A program made the translations under genes and the position numbers. The notes beneath the pieces are model-generated. The model did not search any database and was not told the DNA's origin. It saw nothing but the letters and a program-made list of their open reading frames with translations. This document shows, piece by piece, positions 26,050 to 37,335 of a stretch of 64,000 nucleotides of DNA. Source of the stretch: Cucumis sativus. Lineage: Eukaryota; Streptophyta; Magnoliopsida; Cucurbitales; Cucurbitaceae. Numbering within the stretch: position 1 is the stretch's first letter; each line of letters starts with the position of its first letter. Location: positions 62,001 to 126,000 of the forward strand of contig NW_022279561.1 in assembly GCF_000004075.3 (NCBI RefSeq), given 5' to 3'.

Positions 26050-29000
26050 TTTTATGGGACGTTGTTTTTTTAATTACATTAATATTTAATTTTATTTTCA
26101 TTTGGCAGGATATTTCTGGTTTGCCTACGACTTTCTTTTACGGTTGAGTTGCTTTTCTTTTACTGTTATCATTTAGCGTTATGTGTCATGGCACTACAAC
26201 GTGTGAAGACTACGTTCGATGGAAGATGGATTGGATTTTCCAATATATTGACTACCACGTGGTTGATGTAAATGTTCCATGTTCATCTTCGTATTAAGAA
26301 TTTATACAATGCATTCAAGGTAGACTTTTCCATCTTCAGATCTTTCTGTATATCGGTTGACTCTTTATTTAGTACGGATGCAACAATTCAAACCTTGGCT
26401 TGTTCGAATTGTTGAAGAAATAGACTGTATTGGCTTAAATATGTTGGTTTTTTCGAATTTTTCCAATAATGATTTAGTGGTTGTCGCCACGTGCCCGAGA
26501 TGACGTGGAGCGACCGATGTCCTCAAAAGAGTTAGTGTTTTTTTTAAAAAAAAAAACAGTCGCCACCAATCTTTTTTACGGTGTGATTGGACATCAAAAT
26601 AAAGTAAACAATTTTAAAAATATGGTCTGCGAAAAATAGAGATGAGTTCGGGAGTCATTTGTGTGTGAGGAAGGTATTAGCACCCCACAACACCCATTTA
26701 GAAAACGGTGGGCAAATTTCAAATCTCGAATTGAAAATAATTTTTTATTTATTTAAAACTAATGTCTTATTTTACCCCTCATTACTCCAATATTTAAGCA
26801 ATGATCTCATAAAATAAGTGGAATAATATTCCCTTAATTAGTCGGTATATTGAAGGAAACTTCTCACCTTAAGAAAAAGAAAAATTATTACAATTTCTCA
26901 AAGTATATCATGGGCTAGTCTTCGAATAAAGATTTTTTTTAAAATATTGATTAAATCCATTTTTTCTTGAGATCAAATTTCAGACTCCCAAAGATATTGA
27001 TCCCTCACCTTAAGAATTCTAGGAAATCGGACTCCCAAATTTCCTAGATTCCTTCATAGTATTTTTCTGTTAGCGAAATAAAAGTGTGTTGCTAAAAAAA
27101 TTGATTAGGATGACTTATGAAGTATAAATTTATATTTTAAACTTTTTTCTAAAAATAAATTAAAAATGATAGTTTCAAAGTAAAAATTTATAAACGGCTA
27201 AAGAAGAAAATTTAAGAAATGATTCAAAATTAGGTCAATAGGAAATAATGCGCAATGAAATCAAATGTATTATACAACGAATTAAGCAAGTAAGATAAGA
27301 TTTTGTTTTTTAAAAAAATATTGGGAATCAAATCTTGGACTCCCAAAGAAACGATTCCTCACCTCAAGAATTTAGAAATAACGAATTCCAGATATTTTTA
27401 ATTGCATCGTCGAATTTCTTTTAGAATGGTAAAATGTAAAGATAAATATGATGTAAGAAAAAAGAACAATTAACTGATATAAAATACCGTGGCAATATTG
27501 GTAAGCATAAAAGAAATATTCATGAATTTAATATTACATGATAATAAATATTGTGCATGCAAGAAAAATATGTTAAAATAAATAAGAAAAAAATAAAAAC
27601 CATCACCAACCAAAAAAGGATAGAAGAAAGAAAGGAAAGTTTTTTAAAAAAAATTAAAAATGATAGTTTCAAAGTAAAAATTTATTAAAACTGTCAAGTA
27701 TAACAAAACTGCAGGGGTCAAGTAAGGTTGTTTTTGTAGTAGTGCCATTACATTTTAATGTCAGATTTGAATTTTGGAAGAGGTCAAGCCGCTGTCTAGC
27801 CCTTGAATTGAAATAGTGTTTGAGAAAGCTTTGGATCATATTTTGTTGAGATTTTGCAAGTACGTAAGGTTGTATTTAATCCCTATCAATTGTTGGTTTC
27901 AAATTGTGGATGCTCAATTTGTTTTGGATGTTAGGGTTGAGTTTCAAGGGACTAAAAACCATATTGTCCTACGGTTTAAAAGCGTAAATTTATGGCGCCT
28001 TCAATTGTGATACTTAATTGGAGTTGGAAGTGACTTTTCGACTTAAGGTTGGCTTAAGTTGCGGGTACCCCCATTGTGTAAAATTTGTATTTGAAGGCTT
28101 GAGGTACTATAAAATAAAAACATCTTGGGAGTAGTTCAATTTGAGGAGTGGAGGATCAGGGTCACTGAAACATAAAATAGATTGAGTTGATATTATAGAA
28201 CGCTTTGGGATAGTTATGTCATGATCTGAACATGTGAGGATAACTTAGTGGCCTCATAAATCATTGTTTTCCTATCAAACTGAAGTAGGGAAAGCTTATG
28301 ATCCTGGAGAATTTAGTCGTTGACTGGGAGTGGTTATTTTCAAGTATTTTCTTATTAATCTATGTATGCTATTATAGTATGCCATGATTCAAAAAATTCC
28401 AATATGAGTGTTTCTTGAACTACATGTTAGAAATAATTTTAAAATATGACTTTTGGTTTCCATGTACTATTATATTTTGGAGTGAACCCGAACTTATTAA
28501 TCATGATTTAAATGACAACTGGTTTAAAAGGATACCCTTGATCTGTAATTAAAACTTGGATGGTTTGAATGGCCTCTTCTAAAAGTATGTGTCTGATCTT
28601 TCAGGACTGAAAACGACTTTACGAAAATGTATTTCTGACATGATTGACTTTTAAACATGAAATATGTGATCTTAATGAATGTTGGTGATTTACCATAAGT
28701 TATGCAAATGTGTTTTGGTAGCGCCACACCTATGGTTGTTAGGGGATTTCAAGGCTGAAAGAGGTCGTGGCCATAGATTCAGGAAGCCTGAAATAGGGAG
28801 GACGTGGATGAAGGATTGTGATTGGCTTCTAGCCTAGCTCAACCCACATGATGGATGGCTCTATGTGCACATAGGAGCGTGGATATGGGGTTGCTACTGC
28901 GGTAGTACTAAGTATGCATGAGCTCAGTTTGACCACGTGTTTTCCTGTCGATATGGATCGCGTGTGACCTATTCTCGACGTGTATTTAGTATTCTATCAT

Positions 29001-29650
29001 GCTTGGATTGGATGCAGGTTGCTACTGTGGCAGATACTAAATGCGTGAGCTTAGTCTAGTCGCGTGTGTTTATTTGTGGATATGGATATCGTGTGAGCTA
29101 TTATCAGGTCGTGTATTTAGTATTCTACCATGGTTGGTTGGATGGATGTCGCTATTGTGGCAAGTACTAAATGTACTCGAGCTTGTTTTGCCACGTGATT
29201 TTTCTTGATCGTTTGCGAGCTATTATTAATTCGATCGTATATTTAGGCGCTCTGCTATGGCCGTCATATGGTAACTGGTTTGTTGGCAAATACTTGCGAT
29301 TTATCGTAATATGTGATAGGACGTTTCAATTATTAATTCATTATCGATTCCTTATTTAAACAGTTGTTAGAGTATGTTTACGAGCTTTAATTCTAAAAGA
29401 AATAGAGAAAAACAGTTTCAATGTATATACTTAAGTTTTATATATATTGTAGCATGGGGTGGTTAGAAGTGGCGATTGTAACATTATGGCATGTATTTGA
29501 GAGATCTCTTAGTGGACTGTAATTCCTCTGTAACTAAATTCCTTGTTTGGATATAAACTCTTATTGAGACTCTAGACTAGCTTGGATGAGTGTGTAGACG
29601 CACTCAATGCGGTTATGAGCTGAAAATTATAATTAAGTATAGAATTCTCT
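26050..29650 (+). mobile_element. Probable retrotransposon-derived block, unit 1
   Basis: Fossil sequence with no intact coding domain. 26555-26700 has the wording gtcgccaccaatctttttta, then ggtgtgattggacatc, then gaggaaggtattagcacccc. I associate this with the untranslated/LTR region of Ty3/gypsy Tat/Ogre-type elements (recalled, not searched). It also holds degenerate ~130-bp subrepeats (28890-29262). No terminal repeats or target duplication are visible, so ends are set by where similarity to the array flanks stops. Old: present in all four full units and heavily decayed. Confidence 0.4.
28890..29262 (+). repeat. Three degenerate ~130-bp tandem subrepeats
   Basis: Copies start at 28890 (gttgctactgcggtag), 29018 (gttgctactgtggcag) and 29148 (gtcgctattgtggcaag). 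Each continues through tactaa..., a cacgtg- or cgcgtg-like word, gagctatt and tatttag. The same triple lies in units 2, 3 and 4 (from about 35093, 43221 and 49430). Such subrepeats are common in LTR/UTR parts of retroelements. Confidence 0.8.
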
Positions 29651-29846
29651 TTAAACTCTTTTATCACTTTCTCTACCTTCAATGTCAAACCACTCACTTT
29701 CTCTCTCATTCCTCTCTATTTTTCCCATTCACCATATATATACCCACAAACAAGCTCTAATTTACAGTGTTAAAATAATTTAATTTTGATTAATGAATTC
29801 ATTTTAAAACAAAAACATGAAAATCAAATCTAAAATATAAACAAAC

Positions 29847-29948
29847 CTCTGCTCCTTCATTGTCCGCCATTAACTCATCTTCTTCTAAATTCCTCTTAGC
29901 ATTTGATCCTAATATATTATTGAAGAGATGTCTTGTTTGATGATACAT
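29847..29948 (-). other. Conserved 34-codon open stretch ending at a GT donor
   Basis: On the minus strand an ATG at 29948 opens MYHQTRHLFNN, ILGSNAKRNLEEDELM, ADNEGAE and stops exactly at a GTTTGT splice-donor-like site. It recurs with identical length (102 bases) at 36160-36059, 44292-44191 and 50498-50397. It could be a first exon copied with the unit, but no downstream exon was found and I do not recognise the peptide. It may be chance. Confidence 0.25.
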
Positions 29949-30900
29949 TTTTTTTGCAAAACCCCCATTGAATAAACTAATGAATTCTTAACCCTACCTG
30001 TTCAATTTTTAAATTTCTCCCTTCATATATTCCTCACCAATTTCCTAATTTTCTCAACCCATCTCCTCCTCTCCATTTTCTCTTCTTTTTTTTTCCCATC
30101 GAAACACAATTTTTCTCTTGACAATCTGAAATACCAATTCAAAATAAACTTATCTCATAATTGTAATTATAAAAAAAAGCAATAAAACATATCTATAACC
30201 ACAAACTTCATCTCTTTTATAATATATCAAAAACTATCGAGGGAGATTGACCAAACACACATGTGACAAAACTGCTCGCAACTTGAATAATAATGTGATA
30301 TATTCACAAAATTTCTTCTACACGGTAGGATTATATGATAAATGTAAAACGCATAAATAATTATGTGAATAAACACAAAAGGCGTAAATAAACTTTATTG
30401 ATCTCGTTGTTGAAAATAATGACGAAAGAAGCACCCAACGACACATAAGGTAGAACCTTTGTATAAAGAAACAACAAATTATATTGAATGAAGAAAATGA
30501 AAGGGAATTTAGATTTTCCTTTCTAAAATGTTAATTAATCAAATCATTTATAGTTGATCCCACCATTTTCCAGCTGTCAACTTTAAATTCCTGGTCAATT
30601 ATCAAGCGCCTAGTTTGGACTTGAGTTTTTCTGCAGTACAAACACATAAAAAATCAAAAATCACACAAGAAAACAAAAAAAGATTAAAAGAAATAAAAGT
30701 TGGAAGAAATAAACAACTAAATTTAATTTTGTTAAATTTTGACACATGAAATTTTTGCCTCGCAACTAAAACTGACCACACACAATAAAATTAACTATTG
30801 TCTTGATATAACAAAAAAAAAAAAAAAAAAACCATTTCTCCAGAGATTGAAGACAATACCAACAACTTCATTTTTCATGCAATCTTTATCACATATAGGA

Positions 30901-31119
30901 TCACACACAAATCGCAACGCCTTTTGTCGTGCATGTTTTCTTGCACGTTTCTACACATGATTTGTATTGAGGCTCTAGATTGGATATTTCGTTAAACAAA
31001 GTATTAGATTTCCTCTCAATCTCAGCATCCCTTTCAGCGGTCATGTGTGCCTTAGAGAATTGCAGTGATCCCACCACAACAATGGACATAAAGAAAACAA
31101 TCGTAATGGTTTTTGCCAT
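30901..31119 (-). pseudogene. Ole e 6-like peptide, copy 2, frameshifted
   Basis: Identical to the other copies from the signal peptide through CVETCKKTCTTKGVA, then out of frame. The + strand reads cacacacaaatcgcaacgcc where the others read cacacaaatcgttagcaacg: one CA added and four bases lost, net -2. The product ends after ICV and lacks the last three of six cysteines, so the disulfide core cannot form. TATA box (31199-31205) and the downstream sequence are intact, so this is either a young pseudogene or an assembly error. Unlike most indels in this window it is a compound change, which favours a real mutation. Confidence 0.7.
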
Positions 31120-32212
31120 TTTTTAGTTTTATCTTTTAGTAATTAAGCCTACTTTTTTCCCTTATGGCTTTATCGTATGAGAAAACGAGGGAAGACCATT
31201 TTATAGCAATTTTCGTTGTTAAATTTAGATCATTGAGCGAAAAGTAGGTTTTTATCTCTCTATAAATATTTGTAACAAGTGGTGAATATTTGTTTGTTCT
31301 CTAAAAACCAGTTTTTGTTCCTTAATTAACACGTGAATAGAGGAAGAAATGGTAACGATAGCAAATAAAATGTCGGTGTTGACTAAATATGGTGTCTCAA
31401 TTTAAAGGAGATCAATCAAAATAATGAAAACATATGTAGCTTAGATCGAGTGTGTAAACTCAAAGGTAAGGTTGACATTAATTTTATGGTTTCACGAACA
31501 AATAATTGATGTGGATAAATTAGCTTTACCAAACAATAAAATTATACTAATTATTTCGAAGCAGTCTTAATTATGTTGTAAAAAAACAGAAAAGAAAGAA
31601 AGAAAGAAAAAAGGCGTGGTTTAATAGAGAGTGCAACGAGTCAATTATATAGAATTTAAACACCCATGACAAAAATAATCATAAACATACCTCAAACCCC
31701 CTATTTATTGAAGGCATTAATATGATTTAAATTTGACACAAAATAAAATACAAAAAAGTATCATTCCTCTTCTCAGCACTTCAAACACTCAACACACATA
31801 CACACATATAGGCTGCAACATATAATTATTAACACAAAAACCCACAAACATTGTTTTATTTAAAAAGATAACTTTGGTTTTCAAGGAGCGACACCATGAA
31901 GCTTAGTTTATATCGGTCCCAATACAATGGACATCAATAATCGTGGCTTCTTTCGGTTTGAAGTCAATGAGTTTTAAGCAAATTTGGCAAATTAACTTGG
32001 ATTTGAATTTTATAGCGATATCAAATTCTTTTAGAATATCATCCCCTAAAATCATGACTAACATAAATTCAATATTTTCAAATTATTTATAGTCATCAAT
32101 ATTTATTTTATGAGTTGAATTGAAAATTTGCGTTGAAATATCTCCAAATTTTGAATTTAGAATTATATTCATCCCTAAAATCGTGCATTTAACATAATAA
32201 CAACTTGAAATT

Positions 32213-35200
32213 AAGATTTTTATGGGACGTTGTTTTTTTAATTACATTAATATTTAATTTTATTTTCATTTGGCAGGATATTTCTGGGTTTGCCTACGAC
32301 TTTCTTTTACGGTTGAGTTGCTTTTCTTTTACTGTTATCATTTAGCGTTATGTGTCATGGCACTACAACGTGTGAAGACTACGTTCGATGGAAGATGGAT
32401 TGGAATTTTCCAATATATTGACTACCACGTGAGTTTGATGTAAATGTTCCATGTTCATCTTCGTATTAAGAATTTATACAATGCATTCAAGGTAGACTTT
32501 TCCCATCTTCAGATCTTTCTGTATATCGGTTGACTCTTTATTTAGTACGGATGCAACAATTCAAACCTTGGCTTGTTCGAATTGTTGAAGAAATAGACTG
32601 TATTGGCTTAAATATGTTGGTTTTTTCGAATTTTTCCAATAATGATTTAGTGGTTGTCGCCACGTGCCCGAGATGACGCGGAGCGACCGATGTCCTCAAA
32701 AGAGTTAGTGTTTTTTTAAAAAAGAAAAACAGTCGCCACCAATCTTTTTTACGGTGTGATTGGACATCAAAATAAAGTAAACAGTTTTAAAAATATGGTC
32801 TGCGAAAAATAGAGATGAGTTCGGGAGTCATTTGTGTGTGAGGAAGGTATTAGCACCCCACAACACCCATTTAGAAAACGGTGGCAAATTTCAAATCTCG
32901 AATTGAAAATAATTTTTTATTTATTTTAAAACTAATGTCTTATTTTACCCCTCATTACTCCAATATTTAAGCAATGATCTCATAAAATAAGTGGAATAAT
33001 ATTCCCTTAATTAGTCGGTATATTGAAGGAAACTTCTCACCTTAAGAAAAAGAAAAATTATTACAATTTCTCAAAGTATATCATGGGCTAGTCTTCGAAT
33101 AAAGATTTTTTTTAAAATATTGATTAAATCCATTTTTTTCATGAGATAAAATTTCAGACCCCCAAAGATATTGATCCCTCACCTTAAGAATTCTAGGAAA
33201 TCGGACTCCCAAATTTCCTAGATTCCTTCATAGTATTTTTCTGTTAGCAAAATAAAAGTGTGTTGCTAAAAAAATTGATTAGGATGACTTATGAAGTATA
33301 AATTTATATTTTAAACTTTTTTCTAAAAATAAATTAAAAATGATAGTTTCAAAGTAAAAATTTATAAACGGCTAAAGAAGAAAATTTAAGAAATGATTCA
33401 AAATTAGGTCAATAGGAAATAATGCGCAATGAAATCAAATGTATTATACAACGAATTAAGCAAGTAAGATAAGATTTTGTTTTTTAAAAAAATATTGGGA
33501 ATCAAATCTTGGACTCCCAAAGAAACGATTCCCTCACCTCAAGAATTTAGAAATAACGAATTCCAGATATTTTTAATTGCATCGTCGAATTTCTTTTAGA
33601 ATGGTAAAATGTAAAGATAAATATGATGTAAGAAAAAAGAACAATTAACTGATATAAAATACCGTGGCAATATTGGTAAGCATAAAAGAAATATTCATGA
33701 ATTTAATATTACATGATAATAAATATTGTGCATGCAAGAAAAATATGTTAAAATAAATAAGAAAATAAATAAAAACCATCACCAACCAAAAAAGGATAGA
33801 AGAAAGAAAGGAAAGTTTTTAAAAAAAAATTAAAAATGATAGTTTCAAAGTAAAAATTTATTAAAACTGTCAAGTATAACAAAACTGCAGGGGTCAAGTA
33901 AGGTTGTTTTTGTAGTAGTGCCATTACATTTTAATGTCAGATTTGAATTTTGGAAGAGGTCAAGCCGCTGTCTAGCCCACTTGAATTGAAATAGTGTTTG
34001 AGAAAGCTTTGGATCAATTTTGTTGAGATTTTGCAAGTACGTAAGGTTGTATTTAATCCCTATCAATTGTTGGTTTCAAATTGTGGATGCTCAATTTGTT
34101 TTGGATGTTAGGGTTGAGTTTCAAGGGACTAAAAACCATATTGTCCCACGGTTTAAAAGCGTAAATTTATGGCGCCTTCAATTGTGATACTTAATTGGAG
34201 TTGGAAGTGACTTTTCGACTTAAGGTTGGCTTAAGTTGCGGGTACCCCCATTGTGTAAAAATTTTGTATTTGAAGGCTTGAGGGATGTAGGATAAAATCT
34301 ATGCTAAAAATAAGGCATCTTGGGAGTAGTTCAATTTGAGGAGTGGAGGATCAGGGTCACTGAAACATAAAATAGCTTGAGTTGATATTATAGAACGCTT
34401 TGGGGATAGTTATGTCATGATCTGAACATGTGAGGATAACTTAGTGGCCTGATAAATCATTGTTTTCATATCAATCTGAAGTAGGGAAAGCTTATGATCG
34501 TGGAGAATTTAGTCGTTGACTGGGAGTGGGTTATTTTCAAGTATTTTCTTATTAATCTATGTATGCTATTATAGTATGCCATGATTTCAAAAAATTCCAA
34601 TATGAGTGTTTCTTGAACTACATGTTAGAAATAATTTTAAAATATGACTTTTGGTTTCCATGTACTCTTATATTTTGGAGCGAACCCGAACTTATTAATC
34701 ATGATTTAAATGACAACTGGTTTAAAAGGATACCCCTTGATCTGTAATTAAACTTGGATGGTTTGAATGGCCTCTTCTAAAAGTATGTGTCTGATCTTTC
34801 AGGACTGAAAACGACTTTACGAAAATGTATTTCTGACCATGATTGACTTTTAAACATGAAATATGTGATCCTAATGAATGTTGGTGATTTACCCATAAGT
34901 TATGCAAATGTGTTTTGGTAGCGCCACACCTATGGTTGTTAGGGGATTTCAAGGCTGAAAGAGGTCGTGGCCAGAGATTCAGGAGCCTGAGAATAGGTGA
35001 GGACGTGGATGAAGGATTGTGATTGGCTTCTAGCCTAGCTCAACCCACATGATGGATGGCTCTATGTGCACATAGGAGCGTAGATATGGGGGTTGCTACT
35101 ACGGTAGGTACTAAGTATGCATGAGCTCAGTTTGACCACGTGTTTTCCTGTCGATATGGATCGCGTGTGAACTATTCTCGACCGTGTATTTAGTATTCTA

Positions 35201-35861
35201 TCATGCTTGGATTGGATGCAGGTTGCTACTGTGGCAGATACTAAATATGCGTGAGCTTAGTCTAGTCGCGTGTTTATTTGTGGATATGGATATCGTGTGA
35301 GCTATTATCGGTCGTGTATTTAGTATTCTACCATGGTTGGTTGGATGGATGTCGCTATTGTGGCAAGTACTAAATGTACTCGAGCTTGTTTTGCCACGTG
35401 ATTTTTCTTGATCGTTTGCGAGCTATTATTATCTCGACCGTATATTTAGGCGCTCTGCTATGGCCGACCCTCATATGGTACTGGTTTGTTGGCAAATACT
35501 TGCGATTTATCGTAATATGTGATAGTGACGTTTCAATTATTAATTCATTATCGATTCCTTATTTAAACAGTTGTTAGAGTATGTTTACGAGCTTTAATTC
35601 TAAAAGAAATAGAGAAAAACAGTTTCAATGTATATACTTAAGTTTTATATATATTGCAGCATGGGGTGGTTAGAAGTAGCGATTGTAAATTATGGCATGT
35701 ATTTGAGAGATCTCTTAGTGGACTGTAATTCCTCTGTAACTAAATTCCTTGTTTGGATATAAACTCTTATTGAGACTCTAGACTAGCTTGGATGAGTGTG
35801 TATGAGACGCACTCAATGCGGTTATGAGTCTGAAGATTATAATTAAGTATAGAATTCTCTT
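32213..35861 (+). mobile_element. Probable retrotransposon-derived block, unit 2
   Basis: Unit 2 copy of the 26050-29650 block, with the same gtcgccaccaatc wording (about 32731) and three subrepeats (from about 35093). Fossil; no intact coding domain. Confidence 0.4.
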
Positions 35862-37005
35862 TTAAACTCTTTTATCACTTTCTCTACCTTCAATGTCAAA
35901 CCACTCACTTTCTCTCTCATTCCTCTCTATTTTTCCCATTCACCATCAGTATATACCCACAAACAAGCTCTAATTTACAGTGTTAAAATAATTTAATTTT
36001 GATTAATGAATTCATTTTAAAACAAAAAATGAAAATCAAATCTAAAATATAAACAAACCTCTGCTCCTTCATTGTCCGCCATTAACTCATCTTCTTCTAA
36101 ATTCCTCTTAGCATTTGATCCTAATATATTATTGAAGAGATGTCTTGTTTGATGATACATTTTTTTGCAAAACCCCCATTGAATAAACTAATGAATTCTT
36201 AACCCTACCTGTTCAATTTTTTCTAAATTTCTCCCTTCATATATTCCTCACCAATTTCCTAATTTTCTCAACCCATCTCCTCCTCTCCATTTTCTCTTCT
36301 TTTTTTTTCCATCCAAACACAATTTTTCTCTTGACAATCTGAAATACCAATTCAAAATAAACTTATCTCATAATTGTAATTATAAAAAAAAGCAATAAAA
36401 CATATCTATAACCACAAACTTCATCTCTTTTATAATATATCAAAAACTACCGAGGGAGATTGACCAAACACACATGTGACAAAACTGCTCGCAACTTGAA
36501 TAATAATGTGATATATTCACAAAATTTCTTCTACACGGTAGGATTATATGATAAATGTAAAACGCATAAATAATTATGTGAATAAACACAAAAGGCGTAA
36601 ATAAACTTTATTGATCTCGTTGTTGAAAATAATGACGAAAGAAGCACCCAACGACACATAAGGTAGAACCTTTGTATAAAGAAACAACAAATTATATTGA
36701 ATGAAGAAAATGAAAGGGAATTTAGATTTTCCTTTCTAAAATGTTAATTAATCAAATCATTTATAGTTGATCCCACCATTTTCCAGCTGTCAACTTTAAA
36801 TTCCTGGTCAATTATCAAGCGCCTAGTTTGGACTTGAGTTTTTCTGCAGTACAAACACATAAAAAATCAAAATCTCACACAAGAAAACAAAAAAAGATTA
36901 AAAGAAATAAAAGTTGGAAGAAATAAACAACTAAATTTAATTTTCGTTAAATTTTGACACATGAAATTTTTGCCTCGCAACTAAAACTGACCACACACAA
37001 TAAAA

Positions 37006-37335
37006 TTAACTATTGTCTTGATATAACAAAAAAAAAAAAAAAAAACCATTTCTCCAGAGATTGAAGACAATACCAACAACTTCATTTTTCATGCAATCTT
37101 TATCACATATAGGATCACACAAATCGTTAGCAACGCCTTTTGTCGTGCATGTTTTCTTGCACGTTTCTACACATGATTTGTATTGAGGCTCTAGATTGGA
37201 TATTTCGTTAAACAAAGTATTAGATTTCCTCTCAATCTCAGCATCCCTTTCAGCGGTCATGTGTGCCTTAGAGAATTGCAGTGATCCCACCACAACAATG
37301 GACATAAAGAAAACAATCGTAATGGTTTTTGCCAT
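37006..37335 (-). CDS. Ole e 6-like secreted six-Cys peptide, copy 3
   Basis: Same signal peptide and six-cysteine core as copy 1, residue for residue up to the homopolymer. Here the tract is 18 bases (37028-37045), which changes the frame after the Phe run to LLYQDNS. The signal peptide, charged segment and C-x3-C-x3-C-x9-C-x3-C-x3-C core are intact. TATA at 37415-37421. Probably functional if copy 1 is. Confidence 0.72.
   Translation of the reverse strand: MAKTITIVFFMSIVVVGSLQFSKAHMTAERDAEIERKSNTLFNEISNLEPQYKSCVETCKKTCTTKGVANDLCDPICDKDCMKNEVVGIVFNLWRNGFFFFFLLYQDNS

Larger units (their letters stand above)
24222..30394. repeat. Tandem array unit 1 (~6.17 kb)
   Basis: First full unit of the array, defined by recurrence of 'ctcgttgttgaaaataatg' at 24230, 30403, 36616, 44748 and 50953. 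Order in each unit: Ole e 6-like peptide gene block (about 1.8 kb, including a GAAA microsatellite), probable retrotransposon-derived block (about 3.6 kb), CT-rich block, then a 0.7 kb tail with a conserved 34-codon open stretch. Unit 1 is the most divergent of the four full units at several small sites. Confidence 0.97.
30395..36607. repeat. Tandem array unit 2 (~6.21 kb)
   Basis: Same order as unit 1. By linked variants it belongs with unit 4 (type B): tcatatcaatctgaag at about 34465, actcttatattttggagcg at 34665, ccagagattc at 34971. Confidence 0.97.

Noticed and set aside
33845-34066. 73-codon minus-strand ORF (MIGIKYNLTYLQ...) kept in units 2, 3 and in longer form in 4
   Set aside because: Its conservation is explained by the near-identity of the units; it is absent as such in unit 1 and matches no family I know.
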